Shown here: piece after piece, positions 10,651-24,400 of the stretch
How positions within the stretch are numbered: the first letter of the stretch is position 1
Layout of the letters: every line of letters begins with the position of its first letter
Notes under the pieces: generated by a model
Seen by the model: only the letters and a program-made list of their open reading frames with translations
Database searches by the model: none
Told to the model about the DNA's origin: nothing
From: Cristatella mucedo
Lineage: Eukaryota > Bryozoa > Phylactolaemata > Cristatellidae
Assembly (NCBI GenBank): GCA_009760855.2
Contig: WPIO01000052.1
Location: forward strand, 2,544,501 to 2,608,500
Direction of reading: 5' to 3'
DNA length: 64,000 nt
Made by a program: the position numbers and the translations under genes

Positions 10651-12119
10651 CGCGTGGAGTGGGCAGTAAATAATCGCTTGCTTCAGGCTCAAACCCTTAA
10701 CCCACGGGTCGTCGAGTGGAGCGCACCTACCCCCTTCGCTAAGACCCGGGAGAGTGCAATTTCATTATGGGCCACTGGACAGTCAGTATCAGTATGGCAT
10801 CAGTACACCAGTGCCAGGAGATTCGAGCAATCGAGGCTTCTAGTAGAAGCCATATGAGACGAGCATTAGGGAGCTCAGCTGGATTCATTACACTGTCCCT
10901 GCAAGATTCTCCCGCTGAAGTGTTCTGCCCGAGACCGTTTTGAGACGACCGCCTTTCCCGGCGGCGGCGGCGAACCTAGTTTTACGGCCGCAGCGAGGAG
11001 CCCGCGCTCGACAGGACCATGTCTCAATAGAGTTTCACCTCGACCGCGCATGGATGACCTGTGCGATACCGTGTGGACAGAGGTCGGCAGTAGTCAGACC
11101 GTGATGGCCGTGGTATTTTCTTTTGAATTGCCAAAGCCGGACGAGGCTATATATGCACGTGGTATGTGCAGGTATAATGCAAAGGCATTATCAGGCTAGT
11201 CCAATTGACCGCTGCAGTGTGTCCGGCTTAAGGATAATACGCGGTTTCCACATAGCGATGTCTGTACGAGGTTGTTTCACGTTCTCTTTGGCTCCCCTAA
11301 TGCGGAAAATCGCGAAGGCTCTCAATTAACGTGAAATGCAATCGTTAAATTTAAAGACGCGTTTTCAAGTCACGTTAGTGCAGCATACAAAAAAGATGGC
11401 ATTACAGGGCTAGTTATTTGGCTGAATGTAATGAGAGCAATCCAAAGAACCTGATGAGCCAAGTTGCAAAAAGAACTAAAAAAAAGACCGGGAGGCTGTT
11501 AGGTACATGTTGTGGCATACCACTTCAGAAATAGTTCAAATAATGATAATACTAGTAAGAACAGTGAAGAACGTGTGTACTGCCCAAGGAGAACTATCTT
11601 TCTGGGCACTTTATTAACGCTTGAAACGTAGAGTCAATTGGTTAACTGCTTAAGTTGAATTGTAAATTTGTTAGGTCATCAAGTCTTTCGGTCGTCAGGT
11701 TGGGCCTCTATGAGCTCAAAATGACTGAGGTGCATTGTGCAAATGTCAATATGTGAAAACTTTTATCTATAGGCGATATAGTCGAGCAGACCTATACAAA
11801 TCGCGGGCCCAAGTACCTTCCGGATTGCCGCAGCCGCACCTCTTGCCCGGACCCAATATAGGAGTTGGCCCCCGTCGCTACCACTCTCCCGCTCTCTCTA
11901 TGGGGAGGGGTATTGCCCCCAACGGCTTAAGCGCGACGAGGGCCACGGCTGCATACGCCACGATTGGCCGTCCGTCGGCTGTCGGTGGCGGCCTATGGGC
12001 ACTCGGCCAGCTTTGTCAACCGCTGTCTAGCGGCGGCATTGCGGCTGACTGGCAACTGGCAGGTGATAAAGCGGCTCGGACGGCATTAGTCATCAGATAA
12101 TAAACGAGGAAAATACTAC
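10651..12119. other. Spacer with a LINE 3' tail fragment
   Basis: Near 11525-11620 there is a degraded minus-strand LINE tail (GAGAACTATCTTTCTGGGCA). The remainder, including the open frame 11735-12100, has no recognisable product. This region must hold upstream sequence of the second FUT8 gene. Confidence 0.35.
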
Positions 12120-13060
12120 GATCGCTACCCTACACGCCGACCAGTCGCTAGCGTAGCGAGCGTCGAGCGCCGGCGACGGCGGCGGCGCCATGCGAGCCTG
12201 GGGCATACGTCTAGGGCAGTTGGTGGCCGGCGCGCTCGTCCTCTGGTCGCTGGCTTACATTCTCATCCTCCGCCCGGCGCTGAGCGGCGAGACCGACGGC
12301 CAGGGCTGGCACCGGAAGCAGCCAGCCGCTCGAGCGCGTTCCGACGGCGGCGTCTCCCGACGTCAGTCCGACGACGACGACGACGGCGGCGCGCCACTCG
12401 CCTGTCTGCTGCGGTAAGATTCGCCGCGCAGCCACGAGCGCGGGATCCCCGTTTGCGCCCAACCCGCCTCCGGCTTTGCAGCGCTACTCGGGCGGCGACC
12501 TCCGCGTTTCGTGCGCAGACGCGGCGAGCAGCTGGCCCGCCGGCTCGACGATCGACCGCTAACCACCCTTAAAAATGCGCCAGTCAAACGCCCCCGAGAA
12601 CCGCAGGGCTGCGAAGTGCAATGGCGTAGGGGCGCGGCAGTAGCAAGCAACGGGTGTTGGTTTCCAGCGGCGGCGCAGCTGCAGCACCCAGATAGCACGC
12701 GGCGTTACGGGGTGGGGCGGAGGCTGGCAGGATAGAGGCGCCCTCTGGCGGGCTGCGGCTCGGCTGCGGCTGCCCCGTCGGCGGCCGATGGCCACCCTGT
12801 CGACGTCGCCGCCGGCGGCCGTCCTTCGATACAGTCGCGGCTGGATTGCTGGGGGGGGGGGGTCGGAGTTCGAAATAACTCAGCTCCGACGACGCGTGAA
12901 CGGCCTTGGGATCCCCGCGGTACCGTGGGCGTCCGCGCCCGCGCGACGCATCGGCTCGTCGGGTCCGGGTCGCGTTTAGGTGCACACGCTCTGTTGCGAC
13001 CGCACCGTCGCTTGTCTAGTCTCTGGGGGGGGGGGCGGTCCCTGCTGGACCCCGGCTGTT
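12120..13060 (+). promoter_or_regulatory. GC/CpG-rich island at the 5' end of FUT8 paralog B
   Basis: CpG-dense sequence runs from just before the start codon through exon 1 into intron 1, with G runs near 12850 and 13026. The ATG at 12190 lies in GGCGCCATGC, a fair initiation context. No TATA box is evident. A promoter role is inferred from position and composition. Confidence 0.45.
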
Positions 13061-15414
13061 TCGGTGGATCTGTGACTAGACGAAAACGCTGAAATGCTTT
13101 ATGCACTGGAGCAGCGGCTCTCAACCTTCCTAATGTGGGCTCGCTGTGTCACGTTGTGTGAGCAGTGGTTCTCAACCGTCTTAATGCCGCGACCCTTTAA
13201 TACAGTTCCTCATGTTGTGGCGACCACCAACCATAAAGTTATTGTGTGCGAAATGAGGAAATGCGTGTTGGCGACAGAAGCTTTAGCTCTGCAGGTCCTA
13301 GACTGTGGAACTCGCTTCCACAATTCTTACGCAAAGACATGTACTCTCCAACTGCCGACTATGGCACATCTTTTTCAGCGGTCCTGAACTGCTACTTCTA
13401 TGCTACTCACTACCTCAACTGCTCTCCTAACTCTGCTATGCTTCCCACTTTCTCTTTGTTGCGTGAGACGAAGTCTGTTGGGTACCGAATGCGTACCGAA
13501 AGCCGCTTAGGCTGTGAGTGCGCTATACAAAACTCTCCTGCGTAACACCCACATGGTCTTTATGACTTTGTGGAGTTACTGACGGAGATACACACATTTT
13601 CCGATCGTCTTAGGCGACCCCTGCGGAAGGGTCTTTCCACCGACGCCGATAGGGGTCGCGACCCACAGGCTGAGAACAGCTGCGTTAGACGGTCCGGTGC
13701 GTAAGCGAAGCAGGGCCAAGTGTCGTTTGTTCGCACTGCAGAGAGCCAGCCGATGCCCAACACCGACAGTTTATTACCAACGCACGGAGCCGAAGAGCAC
13801 ACGGCTCCCCTCGGCCCCTAATCTCGCTCGACTCCCCACTCCTCCACTCTCCAGTCCACCATCTCCCCACCGGCGGGTTACCGGCCTGTGTCCATACCAC
13901 ATCACAGGCGGACCACAGCTGTGCACCGGCCGACCCAGATGGTGAATCCACCATCTGGCCACCAGCGGGTTACTGGCCTGTGTCCACGCCACATCGCAGG
14001 CTCATCAGAGGAGCCGGGATACAATACATACATACACACATACATACGAACTACACGCCCCCTTGACCGTAAGGTCACAAGTCAGGAGCCGGCATACAAT
14101 ACATACATACACGCGTACATACGAACTACACCAAGCACTGCGTCGGCGGCGACAGCGGCGCGGAGGAGGGAGGCTAAAATTTCATCGGGGAGGTGCAACG
14201 TGGAGCCGCGCAGAATGCATTTGAGCCCAGCTGAGGGTAACGCGCTGGCTTTCGCTGGCCGCATTTCGCAAGATGGCGGGCCGCTGGAGCCGGTGACGGC
14301 TCGTCTGACTCGGAGAGGCCCGAATAGCGGAGCTCAGCCGCAGGGGTGGAAACGCTCCACCAGTCCGCTGGCCTCAGGATGGTGTGACGTAGTCAAAATA
14401 TAATAATAACAATAATAATAGTAGTAGTGATGGTGCATTTGTATGAGACCGCCGGGCAGAGCTTGACATGGTTCTAGGCGCTTTACACCCAGCATGCTGA
14501 GCTTTCGAGCATCCGCTACGCGAGCAGAACCCGAGAGAGACAACCTAACGTGCGCGACGCTGTACACTGTAACGGACTCGGTTTGTCACGCCAACAATCG
14601 GCGCCGCGCAGGTGTTGCCGTGGCTGGCAGCAACGCTCCTATTCGCAACAACGAAAGCGAAGCGCTGACGCATACTGGCGCTGGCAGCTGCGCCAGCGAC
14701 GGTATGCGTCGATTTGCAGGAAGTTGGTTTGTGTCGTATCGATGCGTGTGCCGATTCGCGTGAAGCCGGGCCACGTATCGGAGTCGTATCGCTCGTTGCA
14801 ACCGAATTGCTCTGCGATCGCTCGTGACAACCTCTGGGGCCACGAAACGGGAAATCTAGCGTTCTACGAAAGCCTGCGCTCAGCTCTCTGTAGTGGCGTC
14901 TCGATCAACGAGGTGGCGTCTGGACGCCTTGCAAAGCGGTTCACGCGCGAGAGTATGTAACGAAAACCGCAGGATGGGGTAGTGATCCAACCGGAGCGGC
15001 CAGGCATGCGCTCAAAGCGGCAGTCGACAGACAGTCTGGAAGGTGCCCGAGGGGTGATGGGGGAGCGCGGTTATATTGTTGAAGTATACTTTCGAGCACT
15101 GGCCGTGCTGGCAATTCCGTGCCCGAGATCCGACATCTTTTTTTTCAGACCTAGCCAAATGTAGATGGCGGCCATCGGATTTCTAGTGGTGCGAATGACC
15201 GGGCGCGAGAGGCCATGTACGGCGTCGAAACGAGCCGCCGAGTGGCGTCCGGGGGGGGGGGGGACGGGGGCGGGAGTCCCGAGGAGAAAAAACAAAGATG
15301 GAGAGTTCGTCTGGGCCCATTAGCACTGTGTCCAGGGTAATGGAGGGAGTCTGCTGTCTCGGGCTGCAGCTCCTCTGAGAAGTTAGTGAGAGAGAGAGAC
15401 AGACTGACAGCGAG

Positions 15415-15472
<58 letters not shown>

Positions 15473-18400
15473 TTCCCAGGTCTACCGACGGGACGACAGG
15501 GCAATCCGGATGTGAGACAGTCGCCTTGTCCCTAAGGCGAGACAGCGGGCAGTGAGATGAGCCACTGGTATGCCGTAAGTCTGTGGCGAATTCAGCGATA
15601 AATGATAGGCGTCTACGCTGGCTTGGCGAGAAGCTGGCGGAGGCCAAACCAATAGCGTAAATGAGCGGCGCATGGTCTAAGTGCAAGCTAATCTTCCTGT
15701 CCTCGTCGCATCGCGGGCTCGCGTGCGAGCGCGCGCGGCTTCGATCGCCGGCTCCTCGCTTTCAATCGCCGGCTCCTCGCTGCATTTCGCCCGCAGGCGC
15801 GACGAGTTGCGGCCGCTGCTCGAGGCCGCTCGAGCCGCCGCCCACGATTTGCGCGCCCTCGCCGACACGAGCGCTGCCGCCGCCGCCGCCGGCGGCGGTG
15901 GCGGACGATCGACGCTCGAACTCGACGAATTGGAGCTCCGGTCACCGGAAGCCGCTGAAACGTTGAGCGCGCTTCGCTCGGAACTGGACAGTCTTCGCTC
16001 CCAGGCGTCCGCGCTACGGCGTCGTTCGGCGATCGAACGTAAGCGAGGCCGTTGCTCAGAGCTCGTTTTTTTCGCAAAATTCTGCCCGATTTCCGTCTCT
16101 TTCTCGAATTGTTTAGTCAATTTGTAAAGCTCCGTCGTGCCCGAGGGCCGCCTAGGCACCGAAGTTCGTCAAAGCAGAAGGCTGAATCTCACGTGGCGTG
16201 GGATTGATATGCAGCGTACATTTTCGCTTCTGCTTGTCGAGTGTGTTTGTTTTCGTTAGATGGAATCGTTCATATTTTCCTTAAAGTTCTTTGCTGAGTA
16301 CAGCGCGTCACTATGTCCAGTTAGCGAGCGATAGCTAGCTTTCGTGGGCCGGCTCGCACGTCTACGCCCACCGTGCGAGGCCGGTCCAATATCTGATTCG
16401 CATATCCGGTGTGCAGCCTCTTTCAAGAGGTGCGTCAGTCCAGAGGCCGAAGCAGTCCACAGAGAGCGCGAACGGAGCCGCGTAACGACGGAGCGACGGC
16501 TCGGGCGACGCCTCTCGAGTCTCTGCTCGAGCTCTGAGTTTCGTTTCATTTGGCGCTCTAGCGGTCGCTTTCTTCTAGCGGTACATCGGGCCGACAGCCT
16601 CGCCTGACTTCGCGGCCGCCGCCACGCGCAACCGTTGCGTCGGCTGCAGCAGGAGCGCTCGCTGCTACAGCCGAGTCGGCCTTCCGCAGCCTCCGGTGGT
16701 CGACGTGCGGCGCAAAATGGCGTCAGATCCGGCGCTGACGCTGCTCGTCGGTCGGCGGGCGCCCGCTCGTTTCAGCTGACGAGCGTGGCGACGGGGCGTC
16801 GCCACCTCGCCGGGAAGAGAGTGGAGAGCTGCAGCGTGACCTCGAGCGCGGAGTCACCGACCTCGGCTACTACGTTCACGCCAAGTTCAAGGACGTCAGA
16901 CAGGTGGCCGCCGGACCGCAGGCTGACGCGGTGGGATGGAGTCTGGCGGCCTTCGCCAAAGGCTTCGGCCTGCGTCAGAGGTCAGACTCTTACCTCCAAT
17001 CTCTTACCTTGCCAAGCGTAGGATGACGGAGGCGGCGGGAGCAACCGGCTAGTCGGGCGATGCGTGCTGTGCTGCCATTTAGTCCCACCGTTGACGCCGC
17101 CGCAGAGCGATCCTCAAGGACTTGCACCTGCTGAGCGTCGCCGACGGAGCGGGCGAGCGGAAGCGTAGAGAGCACGAGCAGCTGAGCGACATCGTCCAGA
17201 GCCGTATTCATCATCTGCAGGTTAGAGTCTGCTCGAGTCGGCGGCGGCCGTGAGAGAGACGTACACGCCCGCTCTACGCACGTTGCAACTGTCTGGCCAG
17301 AAGGATATTCACTAGATGACCTCGCCAGTTCCATTTCAATCGAGCGTGCCTGCTTTCGTGATCGTAAGACGTTTAGGCTTGCCTAGTAGAAAAGTATGGA
17401 GCAGCCAGGCTGGTCCATGCTTTCGTGAAATCCGCCTAGACTTGGGTAACTCACTCCTCGTACGTCTTCCTGCTTGTGCGACAAGACGCTTGAAGTTGAC
17501 GTGAAACTCGGCAGCTAGGCTTGTCCGTCGTGACAGTCGCAACTGCCATACGACACCGCGACTTGCCGAAACGTAACGTCTCCTGATAAGCAGCGAATCG
17601 ACTTTAAGGTTTTATCCTTCACTTTTAGGTCCCTCCTTTTTCTTGCTCCGTCTACCTGTCTGAAATAGTGAGTTGGCATTACTCGAGCTTAAGGTTTCGA
17701 CGGTCGTGGGTTCAACTCACGATGACGAAATGATCTATATTTTAACCCCTGCGTCCGAGCTCAAGGCTGAGGTGCTCGCTCTTCACGACCCCCAGGTCGA
17801 GGTCGAGGCTTCGAGAGTCCTGCAGTTATCGATCCTTTATTGACCACTGCAAGCAGTGGCGATAACCGTGAAGGCTCTTCTGCGGCTGTATAAACGAGGC
17901 TGGTAAAGCCGCTTGCCTTTCAGCCCCCGAATTAGGTGTACCGTTTTCCCGCCTGATTATCAAATGCTGGTCGTTCGGTTGTGCATGTGACGAACTTCAA
18001 ACCCCTCGGAGAAATTGTTCGTTCAGTTTCCATGCGCCCAAAGCCAGCCTGGAACTCACTACTGACTGACTGACTGACTGACGTGTTGCAATCTCTTGAT
18101 TTGACCGCATTTAAAGAGTTAAAAATCGGTCTGTTCCTCCCTGCCCCTTTTTCTCTCGTGCCTGCGTGCGAAGGAATTGTGCTTGTTAAAGAAACTTCAG
18201 AAACCAAGAAGCGATGTCACAAACGTGTGAATTAGTTTGGCTGTCTGGCCTAAAAAGGCCCCCGCATTTTCGCAATTTTCTTCAGCTGAAAGTGGGCCGA
18301 CTTGATGATAGAAGCAATGTGCTCATCATAGGACAAGTCGTTTTGAAGCGGTTAGACTTCGGAAGTGTGAGGCTAGATGAACCAATCTTAAGGGCGAGGC

Positions 18401-21400
18401 CTTCCAACTTTAGGGTGACATTAGGCTTGCCCGCATTACTGCGGCGGGCAATCTTATCGTCATTACGCCTCCCTCGCTAAGTAGCCATGCAAGTGCGAAT
18501 GCTGGTGGAGCGAACGCTGCAAGCGGGAGGCGCTGCAGACGATTCGTGAGCAGAGCGAGGCTGAGAGATAAAAGGGGGGAATGCTGGTCTGAGCTGAGTG
18601 CTGCTGGCGGAGAGATACAAGCCACGATCGTGTTCGGCGTTGACATTGGCCATAGAGAGAGTATAACTAGTGACAAAATTGGTACCGGAAGACCGACCGA
18701 ACCCTGAGGTCATACATATGTGACGTAGTCGCTTTGCTTCGACAGTGCGGCGCACCTGTGCTTCTTGTCCAGTCTCTCGCACTAAATGGGCTCCATGTAC
18801 GCGACGATTGCACCGAGTTTCAGGGCAGTGCAGTGCAGTTCGCCGTCGCCTTTCCTCCGGTCTCTCGGTGCAGTTGAGTTTTTCCGGTGTGACTTGTTTG
18901 CTGAACTTCAAATGTCCGACGCTCCTGGGCGTCCTTCTTCAGTCTCTTGCTTCAGACCATTTTGAGGAATTTCGCATATTATGTGGCGGAGACTAGATTT
19001 TCCGGTTGTTTCTTCTCTCGCTCTCTTCGCAATAAGTATGTATATATTATGGGCGCCTTTCTCTATTTCGTTTCAGAGGCATTACTCTCGAAGTTTTGTA
19101 CTTTTATAACTTTCGGAAAATTCTTAGTTTTGGTCGCGTTCAAATATAATTTAATCTTTAGCCATGGAATTAATTTTGTGGTTAGCATTTTTATTTTCTC
19201 AGGCTCTTTCCTTTAGTTCAGCGCCAGCTTTCGAAACTGCATCTACTTCCGTATTACAGGACTGCTGACGTTCAATATTACGTGTGTCAATAAGTTATTC
19301 GATTCTGAGAGTGGTGGTTGCAGTGTAGGTTAAACACTGCTATTTTAGAAATAATCAGAGAAGCTATTATTTGTTAGCGATTGAGAGTGGGATGGCACTA
19401 GTTATGTCGCGGGCAAGCCAAACAACGCCGCTAAGGGAGAGAAACAACGCCGAAGTGATTTGGTCGAGCGGTTAAGGTGCTCGCCCCGACCAAGGTCTGG
19501 CTGAGGTCGTGGGCTCGAGCCCCGAGGCATATGTGAAGCGCCGGAATAGAGATAGAGTTCTCTTGGGGCGCTATACAAATGAATTATGCATAAACGTGAG
19601 GTCAAATTAGTGCAATGAGCGTCAGTCGCATAACGTTAAAGTAACCATCCTTTCACTAAGCAGACAGCTCAGCAGCAACGCGCTCTGTAACCTGCTTTTT
19701 TTTTTATTATTCAGGAGCCCGAGGAATCTGCCCGTAGTCCTACCGCTCCTATCCGAGCGGTAGGACTACGGGCAGAGAAACTCGTAGCTCGCGATGCAGT
19801 TACTGCTAGCGCAGAAGGTACTCTGTTAAGCAATGGCTGACAAGCAAAACGACCTCATGTCGCGGCGGGCCACTGCTCGGCCATGCGCGCGGGCTTCGAG
19901 CGCGCTGCGGCGGGCGGGCGGGCGGGCGGCCTGCCGGCGGCGGCCGCGGCTCGAGCGTGCCAACAAAAGCTCTCATCCCGCACGCAGAACCCGACGGCCG
20001 ACGACTGCGGCAGCGGAGCCAAGAAACTCGTGTGCAACCTGAACAAGAACTGCGGATTCGGCTGCCAGCTGCACCACGCCGCCTACTGCCTCGTGGTCGC
20101 CTACGGCACTGGCCGCAAGGCCATCCTTTTGTCGGCCAACTGGAGCTACGCGCCGAGCGGCGGCTGGCAGTCGGCGCTGCAGCCTCTCAGCGCCACGTGC
20201 CCCGAGGAGGACCCGGCGCTCGCCAGCGCTCGACTCTGGAGCGGTCTGTCGCTGCGCCGCCGCCGCGGCTGCAGCCCCCTCGCCAGCCCTGCAGCGCCGC
20301 CGCCGCCGCCCCCGGCCCTCCTCCCCTCCTCCTCAGCGACCTCCTGCTCTCACCCCCCACTTTTGCTGTGCTGGAGAAGGGTATCGAGGAACGAACCGTC
20401 CGTCGGTAAAGTGTTCATCGATCGATGCGCCGTCGATCTTTCAGCGGGCAGCCGATCGTCCCTTCAGATATCCGGAGGCTTTCCGTCGACACTCTTTCAG
20501 AAGGCTGCGCGCCGCCGCTCTCAGAGATCGCCGCATCCTATTTGTTACGAGCTCGACTTCCGTAGCTCACTGCTTGCTGGTCTCCCGGCATGTGCAATCA
20601 GGCGGGTCACGCAGCCGGTGCAAAACTCTGCAGCTAGGCTCATCCGTTGTGAGCTTCGCAATTGCCACATCACACTACTTCTTGCCCACTTGCACTGGCG
20701 CCTAATCAAGCAGCGCATCGACGTCATCAAGGTTCTGTCACTCACTATTAGGTCCCTTCACTCTCTGGCTCCAGCTATCCACCTATCAATACTCAAACAA
20801 AATCAATACAAAATCAATACAAAATCAATACAAATCAATACAAAACTCCCGCACGAAAGAGTCGCACAATCCGCAGTTCTGACTCGAATCGTTTTGCCGT
20901 ACCCGGTGCGAACCTCAAAACCATTGGAGACCGTGCCCTTAGTTCCTATGCTCCCAAAGCCTGGTACTCACTACCGACGCACGTCGCAAAAAAAGTGCCC
21001 TAACATGACATTTAAAAAATGCTTAAAACGCACCTGTTTATTACAGCATTTTGTGGATCTTTGTGAATCGTTCTTCATGTGCATGTACTTGCTTACACCT
21101 TGCCCGCTGCTTGCGGATGTTACCACCAAACATTTGGTAATGCTTTATGTGCAGCATCTGTAAAGTGCCTAGAGGAAAATTCAGTTCACTGACGGCGCCA
21201 TACAAATTTATTATCATTATTATTAGTCATCACATTGCTAGCTAAAGCTACTCTATCTGCATCTCTCTTTTCTGTGCGACTGAACTTATGCTCGAAGATC
21301 CTGCTTAATTAGCGCTTCCAAAAGCATCAAAAGTCATTAAAACTTAGGCGAATCGACAGCAACGTGGCCGCCGTCCTTTCCGCGTATCCTTAACATTGCT

Positions 21401-24400
21401 AGAGATATCTGTGGCCGATAGCGATCCGTCTACTAGCGAGGGGCTCAGGGTGGCTGAGCAGCGAATGCGGGAGACGGCTGTCTAGCACGTGACCCACTGC
21501 CGTCTAGCACGTGATGCACTGCCGTCTCGCAAATCGCGAACTGCCTTGGCCTGGTTTCGCCACCGCTAGCTGGTAGTCAGTAGCTGCATAGTCTCTGGCT
21601 TACTCCCAACTACTTTCAGGACAGAACATTTTGCAGCTTGTTTCCTTACCTTGCAGCTCGTTTCCGCACCGTCTCCTCCGAGTATCACCGGTTGTCTTTC
21701 GAGTTGTCCTCCCTTTTTAGCCTCTGCTTGCGTCGCTCCGGGGGGGGGGCGAGGGAGGGAGGGACCATTCGCCACTGGGCGGCAGAACCAAAGGACGAAA
21801 CAGGGCATAGGATGCAGAACGCTTGCAGTTTTTTCTTGGAGCTCAGAGCTGAGAGCACACGTCAGACGGATTGCGAAATGCCGCGCTCGCCTAGATGAAG
21901 CTCAATCGAGCGCCAAATTCGGAACTTCGGCCTTCGCCAGCTTCTCGCCGCTACGTTAAGCTCCGTTTCGGTCTCGCGCCGGCGATGCAGCGACAGGCGA
22001 ACGTTATTTCGCCGACGTGCGTTCGGTGCGAGCCTTCTTCAGAGGCACGATACAATCGCCGTCCGTCCTGGTCCGTCCGCATTGGAAAGCCGCCGCGCCG
22101 CCGTCGCGAGCCGCCGCGAGCCTCGAGCGGCCACCGCCCGCCCGCGGTATTGCGAACGGGAATGATCTCTTCGATCGACGATTTCGATGATTCGCTGATT
22201 TGCGCGACGAAACCCGCTGCTCGCGCGGCGTTCGTGCAATTTCGAGCAACGCGCCTCTCGAAAGCTTGACATTTCGTTGAGGGCGATTTCGTTGCGGCTG
22301 CTACGCTCGCTGACGCTCGCAGACGCGAACCTCCTCGCAGCGACTCCATTGACTCGCCAGGTGAAGACGACGCCGAGCGCGAGGAAGCGATATTCCTGCC
22401 GATTGTGGACATAGTATCGCGACCGCTGGCCTACATCCCGCAAGTAATTCCGGAGGATTTGGCACCTCGCTTGCTCAACCTTCACGGCCACCCGTTCGTC
22501 TGGTTCGTCGGTCAATTTATGCGATACCTACTTCGGCCGCAGCAAAGCTACGCCGACAGGCTACGGACCATGCAGAAAGCGATTGGCTACGAGAAGCCCA
22601 TCGTGGGGTACGCAGAGCAATCCTGCGGGGAGAAGTTGGTGGTGGTGGTGGTGGCAGCGTGCGTTCGTGCCAGGTAATGTAGTTGCTTATCACGACCTCG
22701 GTACCGAGGTCATGGGTTCGAATCCTGCGGCGGGCGATCCTTTGTTACCGCTGCAAGCTGTCGTGATAGCCGTAACGGCTCTTCTGTCGCCTTTCAAAAG
22801 AGGCTTTTTTAGAAAACAGCTAGTGTTTTTTATTCGTCGACGAGGGCGCGGTCGTCGCGGGTTTTAGGCTAAAGACATCCCGAGCGAGCGAGCGTTCGCG
22901 CGAGCGCGGCGGTCAGCGAATCGTTTTCGCTTGCGCCTCGAAGCATGCCTGAACTTGTCTTGAATTCTGCCGACGCGATTGAATCGGCGAAGGTCACAGA
23001 TCGCTTCAGATCTGCACGCGAGCTGGCTGATCGGCACCGGCTGCTCGCTCCGTCACTAGAGCCGCGCTCCGAGTGTCGTTTGCTGTGCGCACCGGAAGTC
23101 GCCTAATTACGATCGCGCGAGTGTAGAGTAAAGTGAAGGCGGCGGGCCAACGGGTGTCAGCTTTTCGAGCCTGCACCAATCGAGGCTGCAATCGTCTTGA
23201 TCGACACCTTTACAAAGGAACGAGTGTCGAGTCTGTTTGCGGCTCGCGTTGAATGAACGCTGCTTACTTCCAGTGGATTCGTGTGCCATGCACATTCATT
23301 TATTCATTTTGTTTGTTTTCAAGCATGATTTTACTTACCATTCAATTGCATTTCACTTTGCAGCAAATGTAAAGCGCCTAGAAAGAGATTGAGTTCTCTG
23401 AGGGCGCTTTATCAAGTGCATTATTATTATTATTATTATTATGCACTCGGCACTTCCCGGTCACATCGTCGTCTTCTCAAATATTGCCATTTTTAGGAAA
23501 AGCTTATATTTCTATAAGTAAAAAAGGGTAAGGTTAGTCGACTCAAAATAGCGTCGCTCATATAGTAGCGCTCATTACGAAGTTCATGTAGTAAAGGAAA
23601 GAGTATTTAGTGACTATCGTCCCGAATTGCTGCAGGCAATGAATGGTTGCCTACTGCTGGACACCAAATCCGCGACGCGGTTCGAGAAGTGCGAGCACCT
23701 TAACTCTTAGCTAAGAATTATGTAGCTCGGTACGCTAGCGTAGTGACGCTCCCCTCCCCCTCCCCTCGCTCTGCCCTATGTAGTCTCATTGATGGCACGC
23801 CCACACTTTTCGTCACTAGGCTGTCCCAACGCCTATATGCTAGGCGTCAGGGGCGTTTGTTCGGTTGCTTGGGATACTCTTACTCTTTTGTTTCTTTTCT
23901 TTCCTTACAAAATAGCAAAGGCTATGGTTGACTAACGTAGAGAAATAAATGGTGTTTTCGACCATGGAGAACAGGGAAAATGTAGCCCGGCTTCCGGGAG
24001 TTGTCGACACATGCGCTTTCTTGCTGCAGATTAAGCCGGTTCGCTCCTCCTCTGGCCGCGAGTCGTTGCCGTCTCTTATTTGAATCTGCCAGCTGCAAAG
24101 GATCAGCTCTGGGCGTTTGCAGATATGCACGTCTCAATGTTCAGGAGTCATTTCTAGCTGGTGCCCGAGAAGTACGCGAAATGTGCAGTATCTACTGACT
24201 GCATGTCACTCGCAGTCGGCTCGTGGCGGTAATTTCCATTTGGGTCGCATCGGCTCAACTGACGGTGCGCTTCCGCTTCGGCGCGCAGAGTGCACGTGCG
24301 CCGCACAGACAAGACGAAGACCGAGGCCGTCGTGCACAGCGTCGACGAGTACATGGAGCACGTCGACGCTTTCTACCAGCAGCTGGCAGAACGTCAGCAA

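Noticed and set aside
14550-14960. 136-codon plus-strand frame as a real gene
   Set aside because: No homology recognised, inside FUT8 intron 1, no splice or start evidence; described only as uncharacterised sequence.
19450-19530. A possible functional Ser/Leu tRNA gene
   Set aside because: The A box is excellent, but the ends do not form an acceptor stem and the 3' side continues into a LINE-type tail, so a SINE fits better.
19883-21163. A 426-codon open frame on the plus strand
   Set aside because: It fuses FUT8 exon 5 to intron sequence and a LINE end; the GTCTGT donor at 20244 restores homology to the next FUT8 exon.
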